From Anastrepha obliqua (Eukaryota; Arthropoda; Insecta; Diptera; Tephritidae), in contig NC_072893.1 in the NCBI RefSeq assembly GCF_027943255.1, forward strand, positions 133,733,784 through 133,797,783: a stretch of 64,000 nt of DNA. The letters run 5' to 3'. A program made the translations under genes and the position numbers. This document shows, in pieces, positions 37,501 to 46,016 of this stretch. The notes beneath the pieces are model-generated. The model was not told where the DNA came from. It made no database searches and saw nothing but the letters and a program-made list of their open reading frames with translations. How positions within the stretch are numbered: the stretch's first letter is position 1; each line of letters begins with the position of its first letter.

Positions 37501-40245
37501 CACCGAAAGTATTTAGAACTGAACCGTTACAAATGTGTAGCACGCACCAGTACGTGCACCATACCAATACAATCAAAGCAAACACAATAACAATACTAAC
37601 TCTTGCTTGCAACATTAACAACCAACATATACCATTCACTTAAGCCACATCTAAACGAATCACTAATTCCAACCACGTCCACAAACTATTCACGACTCTC
37701 CAGAACCAACTACACGCCAACTACACGCCAACCACAACAAAATTATAATTTGCTTTAAACCAGAATTGATTAGTTGAATTCTATTTCCAACAATTGGTAG
37801 GGGGAAACAACGACAAATGGCCACTATTTAAAGGATTCAGCTGGAAGCTCAAGCGACGAGGATCTATCGAACGAGGCGAGCTACGAGCTGCAGATGGAGG
37901 AGGAGGTCGGGAAGCCCATACTAATCGAACCGAAGGCACCACGTACACCTGGTCATATTCCACCGCCGATGCCGATGGTGGCGACGAGTTGGGAACGGGC
38001 ATTCAATCAGTCCCAGTCGCCACATCTAGTGGATACCGCACCTCTGCCAGTGGCTGTTCTGAAGGCATCATCTTGCGAGTACCTACTCGAACAGCGTACA
38101 ATGGTACCTTTGCGTACTACCAGCATAACCAGCAGCAGCCCGCCAGCAGCGAGAGCCGCATCAGCAACGGCGGAATTGGCATCGCCATCGACGAAGATGG
38201 GAGTGGCCGTAGAGACGGCATCACAGCAGACACTCACGATGCAAGTGGAGATGAAAGCGACGATGAGGAGTACTACTACTATGATGATGACGACGACGCG
38301 GAAGATCAAGATACCGCCAACGCCACGGAATCAACCTCCTTCATCGACTTTTACAACAATCAGCAGCGCGAACGCCAATATCGTGAACAGCAGCTGCAGC
38401 AACGTCAGTGGGCCCACCCCAACTACTACCAACGCATCCACAACGACTGTGCGTCCGGCGAAGTTCGTACCACCTCCACCACCCCCGCGCCGATTATTGC
38501 TAACACAAACAAATTTACAGACAAGTGGCGTGAGTCCACCGAAGGCGGTAAGCGTTTACCCGCACAACTTGTCACATGTTCACTAGGAACATCAAATTTA
38601 TTTTTCAGTCAACACCAACTCAACAAAATTCTGGCGCTTCTGCTGACGCTGGCTGCTTAGCGGTTGTCACCACCGCCATCGCAACAAGCAGCAGAAGTGC
38701 CCCGCGCGCAGCCGCTACGCCTACCACAAAAGCAACACCGTCGGCAGCGATGAAGATGAAAACGGAGACAGAGACGGCGACGGCGACAGTGAAACCGGCA
38801 ACAGCCAATGGAAATCAACGTTCTGTTGCAGCCGGTACCGTGGCTCAAATGGTCGCAAAGCGAGCATCCTCAACGATAATAGAGACGTCGCTGCTGGGGT
38901 CGGGCGACAGCAAGGCAGCCTCCACATTATCAACAATAGCTTCGAAGACGACGAAGGTACTGCAGCAGGAGCCGCGAACACAGGCGTCCCAGAAAATCTC
39001 AGGCGCGACAGTGTCGAAAACATCGGCAGCTACACGCGACGACGGCGTTTCAAACTCGGACGGTGTCCCAACACCCATTGGTTCCGGTTTAAGTCCACGA
39101 CTCGAGATGCGATTGGCACTCAACCACGACATTCTCGGCGACGAAGACTTGATTTGCTACGAGCCTGGTCCAGATCTAACAACAATATTGGGGTAATTAG
39201 CACTCCCTTCGCTATTTAATCTTCAACCTTAGTATAATAATTTTTACAGGCACGACCTCTCCACATTTCAACGACTGACGGGTCGCGATTTATTGAATCG
39301 TTCAGCAACGAATCGCGTTCAACCAAAAGAGGCCGTCATATCATTCTCTCAACAGCGAAACTCGAAGATGGACACACCGACGGTCAATCGGCGTCCATGT
39401 CCGGGTTACGCCAATACCAGCAGTTCCCTACCAATCGGCTTAGGTGGTGGCGCACGTGTCGGCGGCGCTCCACAACCCCTGCAACCAAATCGAAATACAT
39501 GGAGCAATTCTGTATCTGCGGCTCCGAGCAACGACGTCTACGCAAGAGGCGACGGAAACAGCAAAAGTTACAATTACAACAGCGACGAGAGCAAATTAAG
39601 CGATCTCGAAATTTTAGCGAGACGCGAGAAGACGTCCTGCATGTCTCAATTGAGGAGTGGCTCACGAGCCAAGACGAAGACGATGGCGACACCAACCACA
39701 ACCACAATGACAATGGAAGCAATGGCGGCAACGATGAGCAGGGATTCATCGACCAGTCCTCAAGCGACGAGGGCGAAGAGTACTACTTCGATGGCCGTGG
39801 AGACTGAGAGCGGTATCAAGCGAGTACGAAAGATCGGACGCGATGAGACTGCGCTAATTGAGACGGGCAAAGGATCCCGACTGTGAGTGGAAAATCAAGA
39901 AATAATACAAAGAATCCTATTCATATAGTGACTTATGTACCTGTATTTTATTATAGAATTAACTTCATCAAGCGGCGCAACTCTGAAAGTCCAATCTCTC
40001 CGAACTGTTCTCAGAGCTCACTTAGTGAATCCAACGCTAGTGGAACACCAGTCCACCGGCTAGCGGCACAGATGTCACCGCGAAAAGATAATGTGAGCAA
40101 AGTCAACTGTAGGCTCCGACTTCTTCTACAACTTTACTGCATTTGCTTTTCTTTGCAGGATAAACCCTCGCTTAATCGTCGACTGTGGAAACACATCACC
40201 AAACGACGGCGCGCCAACTCAGTCTCAGAGGTAACCGCCAGCTAA
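24350..40245 (+). CDS. PDZ-DH-PH Rho guanine nucleotide exchange factor (14 coding exons recognised)
   Basis: The product should load GTP onto a Rho-family GTPase through its DH domain, with the PH domain aiding membrane or GTPase contact and the PDZ domain binding C-terminal peptides. Coding exons: 24350-25535, 26641-26976, 27056-27590, 27656-27833, 27894-28065, 33292-33723, 33828-35900, 35972-36087, 36735-36816, 37801-38547, 38609-39192, 39250-39882, 39957-40092, 40159-40245. All introns are GT-AG, all phases agree, and the total is 7,297 bases. That is 2,431 codons plus stop after one base belonging to a codon begun upstream. PDZ is about residues 200-281 of this partial chain, DH 396-590 and PH 605-750. 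Residues 750-2431 are Ser/Thr-rich with acidic runs and no domain I recognise. Only about 115 residues lie between PDZ and DH, with no RGS-like or C1 domain, so it is not RhoGEF2. I cannot name the gene safely. Confidence 0.88.
26641..26976 (+). CDS. RhoGEF exon 2: N-terminal DH domain
   Basis: The acceptor is cttccttcag (AG at 26639-26640) and the donor gtaagc at 26977; both ends are phase 0. It encodes the first DH helices, including RRRLLLQLISREQNFILAL, the conserved region 1 of Dbl-family exchange factors, then LFQNIDELLRISEDILEQL and YLSKTTAICAAYKKYCNGI. These match the usual order of DH conserved regions. Confidence 0.9.
27056..27590 (+). CDS. RhoGEF exon 3: C-terminal DH domain and start of PH
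   Basis: The acceptor is ttctttgtag (AG at 27054-27055) and the donor gtaagt at 27591, ending one base into a codon. It contains DLTMFIHRPLQHFREILKLM, equivalent to the DH conserved helix that contacts the GTPase. The PH domain begins near LLTLQDLESRMVFTKCKPF, with the strands RQWIFGGDLSRVEG and PYWTLLFSDIIVFAKV. Confidence 0.9.
27656..27833 (+). CDS. RhoGEF exon 4: PH domain continuation
   Basis: The acceptor is ttttgttacag (AG at 27654-27655) and the donor gtatat at 27834. It encodes TTEFRLTIDPNGRL, a basic insert (TPKKSARRKSLLLR) and the C-terminal PH helix LELKAVWQNLLQRQ. The basic insert between PH strand and helix could contact acidic lipids; that is inference. Confidence 0.87.
27894..28065 (+). 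CDS. RhoGEF exon 5, short form
   Basis: The acceptor is ttttttcgtag (AG at 27892-27893). The internal donor gtgcgt at 28066 follows the codons for NSQQQ. Use of this donor joins in phase 0 to the exon at 33292 and gives the long isoform. The peptide is a Ser/Pro-rich linker after the PH domain (STPLSSPLDSPDVL). Confidence 0.75.
28066..29322 (+). CDS. RhoGEF exon 5 extension: alternative C-terminus of a short isoform
   Basis: If the donor at 28066 is not used, the frame stays open for a further 1,257 bases and stops at TGA 29320-29322, giving an isoform of about 1,220 residues. The tail is Ser/Thr-rich, has a Gly-rich patch (GGVGGGGIAGIGG), a cysteine-rich patch (GEHLPSCKCLTAIPEAACE), and ends in an acidic stretch (DEHEVDEDDEIDVSVAVDD) and KPTPPDSLDL. 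The length and coding-like composition argue that it is translated. Without transcript data the relative use of the two ends is unknown. Confidence 0.75.
   Translation: MRLLRHSSQLATGDSYENLQRLASTLVSSRCSTRMTQTTHTASCSSQTASPARHTLTGCLGGVGGGGIAGIGGFTDSAPSLRSLTLTRRHLIAQQLDARPLAAARAYNSSTNNSSNWLSLSGSSLNTQTLCSGEHLPSCKCLTAIPEAACEASTVDAKHDIDTFFLQQRCADGGERLLLIDGQGRYCVTTTAKTSARSTRRSDSALQMTPAPTSTPARSVRSAVTASTANRPPKLLEFSLSSVGRSFIDETDVARPNDSQNASLTTPDTPTPNISPSSQPCNSDAFSNDFVPTQNIKTQALENPNKADSNFNSDLKTNNSIIANMNGKAGKKKERTNSLSAKGIPLAEFGGSWDLLELDMNLQDVNIDPSYDTDVEECIFMGDEHEVDEDDEIDVSVAVDDPFGVLPTKPTPPDSLDL
29323..33291. other. 3' UTR of the short isoform and intron of the long isoform
   Basis: AT-rich with many AATAAA-like words (for example 30467-30472) but no single convincing poly(A) site. 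No conserved open frame was seen. A short GTT run lies near 29900. The stretch ends at the acceptor tgtttatgcag. Confidence 0.55.
33292..33723 (+). CDS. RhoGEF exon 6 (long isoform)
   Basis: The acceptor AG is at 33290-33291 and the donor gtaaat at 33724; both ends are phase 0. It encodes a charged, probably helical segment: QKRLSNASDQIEMLIDEKCR, NALHLANWMKGQLDKQQEQ and ITFWTRQQLEKRTKELNLT. Its heptad-like spacing suggests a short coiled coil. It ends in a Ser-rich stretch (SQLSQSHSTTSDSQ). Confidence 0.85.
33828..35900 (+). CDS. RhoGEF exon 7 (long isoform), largest exon
   Basis: The acceptor is ctcattgccag (AG at 33826-33827) and the donor gtaagg at 35901; both ends are phase 0. It opens with a Cys/His cluster (VCRHCHKNCQQ) and has two further cysteine clusters (TPCNCQCRP near 34810 and KKRCKCICG near 34980). 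It carries proline-directed repeats (PLTPKSPKSPKAPGTPSS) and a run of Asp/Glu near 35430-35545. Near the end is MSFFEESRAFIDKYLGRWNQ, which looks like a short folded or helical motif. No named domain is recognised. Confidence 0.85.
35972..36087 (+). CDS. RhoGEF exon 8
   Basis: The acceptor is atcactttttag (AG at 35970-35971) and the donor gtaagc at 36088. The 116 bases encode SPTKSSNSLNDDDDTELMMD and then MAPPMTASTIRGLLPR, ending two bases into an Arg codon. It is too short to appear as an obvious open frame; the splice sites and matching phase support it. Confidence 0.8.
36735..36816 (+). CDS. RhoGEF exon 9
   Basis: The acceptor is aaacgctgtag (AG at 36733-36734), with a weak pyrimidine tract, and the donor is gtgggt at 36817. 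The 82 bases encode RRRLEPLFEEETESDEE and then KTQQGSEDVKK. The first base completes the Arg codon from the previous exon and the exon ends in phase 0. It is small and acidic, and could be skipped only with a frame change. Confidence 0.72.
37801..38547 (+). CDS. RhoGEF exon 10
   Basis: The acceptor is caacaattggtag (AG at 37799-37800) and the donor gtaagc at 38548; both ends are phase 0. The real frame reads GETTTNGHYLKDSAGSSSDE, then GKPILIEPKAPRTPGHIPPP, and ends TNLQTSGVSPPKA. A longer overlapping frame at 37794-38660 is a shadow. It would not join in phase with its neighbours. Confidence 0.82.
38609..39192 (+). CDS. RhoGEF exon 11
   Basis: The acceptor is tttatttttcag (AG at 38607-38608) and the donor gtaatt at 39193, ending two bases into a Gly codon. 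It is Ala/Thr/Ser-rich and low in complexity for most of its length. It ends in a more conserved-looking stretch: GSGLSPRLEMRLALNHDILG, then LICYEPGPDLTTIL. Confidence 0.85.
39250..39882 (+). CDS. RhoGEF exon 12
   Basis: The acceptor is taatttttacag (AG at 39248-39249) and the donor gtgagt at 39883, ending two bases into a Leu codon. It begins HDLSTFQRLTGRDLLNRSA, continuing the motif of the previous exon, then becomes Ser/Thr-rich, and ends in a basic stretch (GIKRVRKIGRDETALIETGK). Confidence 0.85.
39957..40092 (+). CDS. RhoGEF exon 13
   Basis: The acceptor is ttttattatag (AG at 39955-39956) and the donor gtgagc at 40093. It encodes INFIKRRNSESPISPNCSQ and GTPVHRLAAQMSPRKDN, with several Ser-Pro sites next to basic residues that look like kinase targets; that is inference. 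Confidence 0.82.
40159..40245 (+). CDS. RhoGEF terminal exon 14
   Basis: The acceptor is gcttttctttgcag (AG at 40157-40158). It encodes DKPSLNRRLWKHITKRRRAN and SVSEVTAS, then TAA at 40243-40245. The basic tail could act in membrane or nuclear targeting. A GTAACC within the last codons (40230-40235) could be an alternative donor, so a longer 3' isoform cannot be excluded. Confidence 0.8.
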   Translation, partial: DKPSLNRRLWKHITKRRRANSVSEVTAS

Positions 40246-42383
40246 TTTTGCACACGCATGCTGCAGACACCCATACGCATGTCCACGAACTGTTCCCCGA
40301 ACCTTCTTATCTGTCTGTCTCCAATAAAGTTCGTGCAAATCTCGCAAGGGATAGTTAGAATTCTCCAAATCAACGGCAAATGAATGTAACGAAAAAATGG
40401 AGTAGTAAACTATTGGCATATTTTTTTTAGAATATAAGCGTAATTGTTGTTGTAATTATGTAGGAAATGCTGCAGTCCCGGTAGAACTGGTATAATACTA
40501 TCAAAGCGGCGGATTAGTGGTCAGGGCTAAACGGCTTTTAGTAGAACAAATAAATTTTTCGTAAAATATGTAGTGGAATTTGTAGAGTAAACGAATTTTG
40601 GTAGTAGTGAAAAAATAGGAAACCGGTGGAAAGCCAACAGGACACTTGCTAGCGGTGTCTTTGTTAAATCGTATGGTGTTATAGCAGATGTGTTGAGAGA
40701 TCAGCTCCGCTTGTTGGCAAATTTTGTTTGGTTTTTGATAGTGTAAATTTTAGGGTGGGACCAATAAAAACTCGACTAACCCGAAGGTGTTATGCATTAA
40801 AGCTTTACATGCAATATGTAGATAAGTGAGCGATAAGAAAATTTTAAAATCGAAATATTATAATAAAAAATAACGGCACGGTATGTTTTTTCGGCGCTCG
40901 CAACAAAAAACTTTAAAGGTATGAGTGCGTCATTGTAGTTGTTGTGAATGTGGTTTTTACTTGATTTTAAATGAAGTAATCGATTCGTCTAAATAATTAT
41001 TAAAAAGATGCGAAATGTTAGTGCAACTTTGTCCAATTAACCGCAAATCGGTCCATTTATTTGCGCAGCTAGTGCAGTGATAACACGCTTGTCCATAATT
41101 TACTTATATTGCACACACGCATACTTCACAAAAAGACTCAGCAACTTCCTGCCACTGACGAATGTAATGATGAACAAAGTGAAAAAAAAGAAAAACAAAT
41201 ATTTTTATTACTAAGCAGCATTTAATTTTAACTCACGGAACATTTTATATAGTTTATGCGGCTTATTTACTTATTTCTAGACTAAGAAATCGTAGAAAAA
41301 ATCTCATTGGAAAATTGTTAAGCTTCACAGTTGTGAAGGCTGAAAAATTAAACAACCTCACGTAAATTGTTTCAAATTTCTAAATCTTTAAATATTAAAA
41401 ACCAAATATCGCAAAAATTAGTTGAAGGTTCCATTAGCAAAGGGTATAATAAGTTAGAAAAAAGTTTTTGTTCGTTATTGCATACCATTTCTGGTGACCC
41501 AGGCGACCTAAGAGAACCGTTGCACACCAACTTGCTGCCCTAACGAGGTCAAGAGGCACAGTCTCTATGTAGCATACTATTACTCATGTCCACTGCTATA
41601 GACGTATATGGCCATACATTTTTTATAACATCAATTCATGTGTAATATGCGATATTTGATCCCAATTACGAGTAAAACTTATAACTTCATTATAAATTAA
41701 GAAAATAAAACTACATTCTTATGCTAATATATTAAATGAAGAAATAATAATTTAAATCAAATTTAAGCTTTAATGAAAAAATCAATAAAATATTTAAACA
41801 TTTAAAATTCACTAGGTATTTTAATACATAACTGCATTACTATTGAATTTATTCAAATTTTATTGTATTTGAAAAAAATAATTATTGTAAACAGTTATAT
41901 CGAAAAGGTCCATGAATAAAAAATTAAATACTTAGATTTAGTGGCAATACAACTGTCGATTATTGAAAAATATCTATAGACTCGTAAGAGTACTAACATA
42001 AATGTTTAAAAAAGAAAATCACATTGCTACAATCACAAATAAGCAATTTTGTTTTCATTAAGCACTTCACGAAATATTTCAAGGCAATTTTGCAGCGTCG
42101 AAACAGGCGCGTAAAATTCAAAATTGGTGAAGTATTAAATTTCTTTAGATATTACAAGTTAACTCAAGAGTGTGGGCTAGAAAGATTCAAACATTTTTAC
42201 TAATAAAAATTATACTTTATTATGTATTAATCTTTATTTCATATATACCTATACTTATATATTTAATAACGGTATAAACAAAAACAAACAAAATAAAGAA
42301 AAGTTTAATAATATTCAAATGCCATGAGCGGAAAACGAAGTTTTTATTTACATTAAGAAAAGTATTTTTCGATTAACCCCTTT
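40246..42383. other. 3' flank of the RhoGEF gene
   Basis: The proximal part is 3' UTR and the remainder is AT-rich intergenic DNA. No further exon or transposon could be supported. Confidence 0.45.
40323..40328 (+). promoter_or_regulatory. candidate poly(A) signal of the RhoGEF gene
   Basis: An AATAAA lies 78 bases after the stop codon. A second is at 40549-40554. Either could end the long-isoform transcript. Confidence 0.4.
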
Positions 42384-42402
42384 TCTCTCTCTCTCTCTCT
42401 CT
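42384..42402. repeat. CT microsatellite
   Basis: A run of about nine CT dinucleotides. As GAGA on the other strand it could bind GAGA factor, but no promoter is demonstrated. Confidence 0.8.
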
Positions 42403-45400
42403 ATAACAACTCTCGCTCAGCCAGCTTTCAACGAGCGCGCGAATATTTCTCAAATGAAGCAATAAACAAGTTCTTCGGCTACGAAAATGGAAACGCCAAA
42501 TAAAAACAGCATTCGCCATCGTGCAACAGAAAACAGCATTGGAATAAAATATTTCTGTGTGCAACACATACACGCTCACACACGATTATGCAAATGAGAG
42601 ATTTCGACAACGTGGAGATATCAATGAATTTAACGGCAAGGTCGCGTGTGTGAAAAAATTCTTGTAGAGCCAGTTTTACCGCATTAGAAATGAAAACAAA
42701 CAAAATAAGTGAAGAGTATAAAATGAAAAACAAAACAACTGCGAAAAGATATAACTGAGATCAACAATGGCGTATCGTGGAAGTGTAATATAAAATGGAT
42801 TTATCATATCTAAGAGGCAATTTTAATCTGCGTAAGATATCGGTGGGCGTACCTAAGTGCGTTTGAACATAAATATCATTCTATTGGTCACGGGTGTAAT
42901 GCCCGCTGCGGGCTTAACCTCAGACTAAATGTTAGAAAATTTGTTTCTCATGGCGGTCGCTCTTGAGAGATAGGCCAAAGAAATCCGCCGAGCGCATCTA
43001 TGCGTTTTCATAATAACCGTCTGCCATACATACGTAGCATACAAGTAAGCCAAATGAAATACAAACATTTCTATGCCGCAATATATAGGGCATATATGTA
43101 TATACATAATCCCATATTGTATTGGAGAAACCATCTCATATCATTCATTAATTGTGGTAGTTGAGCGCATAAATTAAATTGAGATATAAGTAAAAGTTAA
43201 ACTTACCGGATGGTGCGCCTGCGTCGTACTTGCACAACGTCGTGGTCGGCACAAGAGGACGCAGGTAAGGACAAGTGTGTAATCAATGTATATGCATACA
43301 CTAAAAAATTATATCTAACACTTAGTCTAGAAAAAAAAACACAAGGACTGGTTTTCTGGCCAGAAGTACGCTTCACAAAATTCTGCTGATTGCGTAAGGT
43401 AATGTGCAAAGGTTTACTAGGTAGGCGCTCCTGAGCTGATTCATCATGAATCCGAATCTCATGTTTTAGGCTTCAAACGTTAGATGGCCCACCCTGTGCA
43501 TAATGCATATAGATATATTATAATGTAAAAAGAAATATATGTGCGTATATATATAAATATACTCAAACAAAAATTCCATCTACAAATAGAAGATTAAAAG
43601 GCACTTACATCACGAAATGCAATTTTATTTCACTTCCGTATGTTAAAGCTTCGTCAACGTGCATCCTTTGGTAGGGCGCCTATAGCATGTTTTAATATTT
43701 TCACCTCTTAACACTTCCGTCTGTCAACAACCGTAACCCCAATAAGCCGCTTATCATTCCAGTCATAAGAAAGATAAAGAGAGAGTCAAGAGAGTGTGGA
43801 AAAGGGTGGAGAAAGAGATTGGCAAGCATTTTCAATCTCCGAGCGCAGTTGAGCGTGATCAGTGAACAGCTGTTTACCAAAGGAACACAAACAACGGCGC
43901 ATTCGCATAATAAACACAACTCACTCGCTACTTCCAGCCAAAAGCTCGTCAACTACTAAAAACTCCCAAAAGCATCGCTCATGTCATATGATCAACACGG
44001 CGTCCGCTGCACCAAGTCGTAGTTGAATTTTCAAAGCGGCTTTCAGTTTTGAAACTAGTGTCACGTTGTGTGGTTGGAGAGGTGTGTGTTATTGTGCATT
44101 GACGGCTTTTTTTGTCACGGTGTTTATTTTTCGTTAAACGACAGCAGTGATGGTAATCCGAACTAATAAAATTTACGCTATTGCAGCGCGTTTGATTGTG
44201 TGTGGCAAATCGGGTGGTTTTATTGAATTAAATTTGTATTTCAAAATGTGGCCCAATAAAAAGTTGTAAAAACCATTAAAATTTGTGCAACTGTCGTTGG
44301 CAGTGAAGTAATAAGCTGCTAGATTTTTAATTTTTTATAACTTTTCTAACTACGAAATGAACAGCAAAAAAGATTTTTCAATAAACAACAAAATAGTCAA
44401 AAATATCACTTTTGGTTTAAACCTTGAAGTTACAGTCGAAATTAAAAAGCAAAAAAATAATAAAAAATAAATGGCTTTTCACGTTAAATGTGCGACGAAA
44501 TGCAAACTTACAGTGAAACAGTTATAAACGAAATGGAATTTGGACAAAAGAATCGCAAATATTACTGAATGCAAGCCACACAACTGCAACAAAATACTTT
44601 GATGCTGTAGTATGTGAAAGAGTGTCACGGGCGTTGCTGATGTTCTTGTACACGTAATTTGTGCGATTATGCGTTACCTTTTGGCCTATTTATTTGTATT
44701 GTAACAACAGGGAAAGGTGACAGTAATAAATAAATGTAATGTAAATGTAAATACCTAAGAAAAATACTGCAAAAGTGCAAGTAGGTAGCAGTGTGTAGGT
44801 TTGCTTTGTTGTTGTTTTGTGTTGTCAAAAGCAAAAAGTATGTACTAGCATATATTCCAACAATACGGACAAAAAAATAAAAAAAATAAAAGTAAAAACT
44901 AACAGCAGGAATATTTATAACTCGGCTACTTTATTTCATAATTTAGTGTCTAACGCGAGAACCCGCTAAACGCTAAACCAGTTTACTTATAAACAACAAC
45001 TCATTTAATTGTTTTTTCAGTTTTAGCTTTTTGTTTTGGTTATTAAAAATTAAAAAACGTTTACTGAAAATGCAATTATTTTTAACGCAGACATTGTGCA
45101 TTCGTAATCGTAATAAAAAAATGTATTTTAATTCACAGATTATCTTTGAAGTTACGAGCACTTAAATTCACACAATAGCGACAGTGCATATGAAAAGCGT
45201 ATTTTACAAATTTCCGAAAACAAAAAATTAATATAACAGAAATAATCGAAAAAAGTCGACACGCAGTGCGAATAAAATCAAAAAACACAAAAATCCAAAA
45301 ACGAGGAAATCACTTTGTAGTGTCTCCAACCACGAAGTTATTTAATCATTTACAGAATCGAACAAACCAGGAACAGACTGTCGTCGTTCTGTCACTCAGC

Positions 45401-45938
45401 GAATCGTTCAGTTTTGTGCGTAAAATTGCAATTGGATACTATTCGTTTTGTCATGTGATCTTTTTGCTTATTTTCTTGGCATCATATTATTATAAATCAG
45501 TACGAGTACAGGCTTACATAAATGCATTTATATGTACATATGCATACTTAAATGACGACGACAGCCACAGCGACATTCGCATCATATTACCAGCTGAGTA
45601 GCTCTACAGTCAGCCGCATGCCAATGCAATTAAACACATCTGATTGTGGCTAAGGCAGCAAGAAGACAAATTTTAGAAGAGGCAGCAACTAACAAAGAGT
45701 TATGTCACCAATATATAAATTTTGACTTGTTGTCTTACAGTCATCATTTAGCGTCAGACTTGGGAGCTGTTTTTAATATGGTGAGTATTTTTGATCAGTT
45801 CGGTAGTTGCTCCTGCACGGCGCACCAAAGTCTATAACATAACAACGTGTCTTTCTTGTTATTTAGTGCCCCAAAAATAAGCGTTTGTTGTTGTTGTCTA
45901 CAGTTGGCACACATAGGATTTACATAGGATTGTTTAAT
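42403..45938. other. gene-free stretch, possibly containing 5' non-coding exons
   Basis: No protein-coding exon could be supported. The part from about 44000 to 45300 is rich in long unspliced AT sequence of the kind seen in fly 5' leaders, but I find no start codon with a convincing frame. Weak similarity to SINE blocks near 42945 was not strong enough to call. Confidence 0.3.
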
Positions 45939-45943
45939 AAAAA

Positions 45944-46016
45944 GAGGTTGTCTGTAAAGTCGGTTTACTGATGATAGTTTAACATGACAACGTCATAAGA
46001 AAATACTGATGTAATG
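45944..46016 (+). repeat. outer half of the composite terminal repeat, copy A
   Basis: It matches 51929-52002 closely and ends at gtaatg, where the LINE is inserted. Confidence 0.82.

Noticed and set aside
37794..38660. 288-residue open frame overlapping RhoGEF exon 10 in another frame
   Set aside because: It is longer than the real frame but does not join in phase with either neighbouring exon. The other frame has proper splice sites and continues the Ser/Pro-rich protein.
42384..42402. CT run as a promoter GAGA element
   Set aside because: No transcription start, initiator or coding exon nearby supports a promoter.
42925..43000. Possible SINE piece (tttctcatggcggtcgctc)
   Set aside because: Only one short block resembles the SINE body and the flanks do not fit.
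45266..45601. 111-residue plus-strand open frame
   Set aside because: AT-rich, no motif, and the first residues are Lys/Asn-rich as expected by chance; not supportable as a gene.
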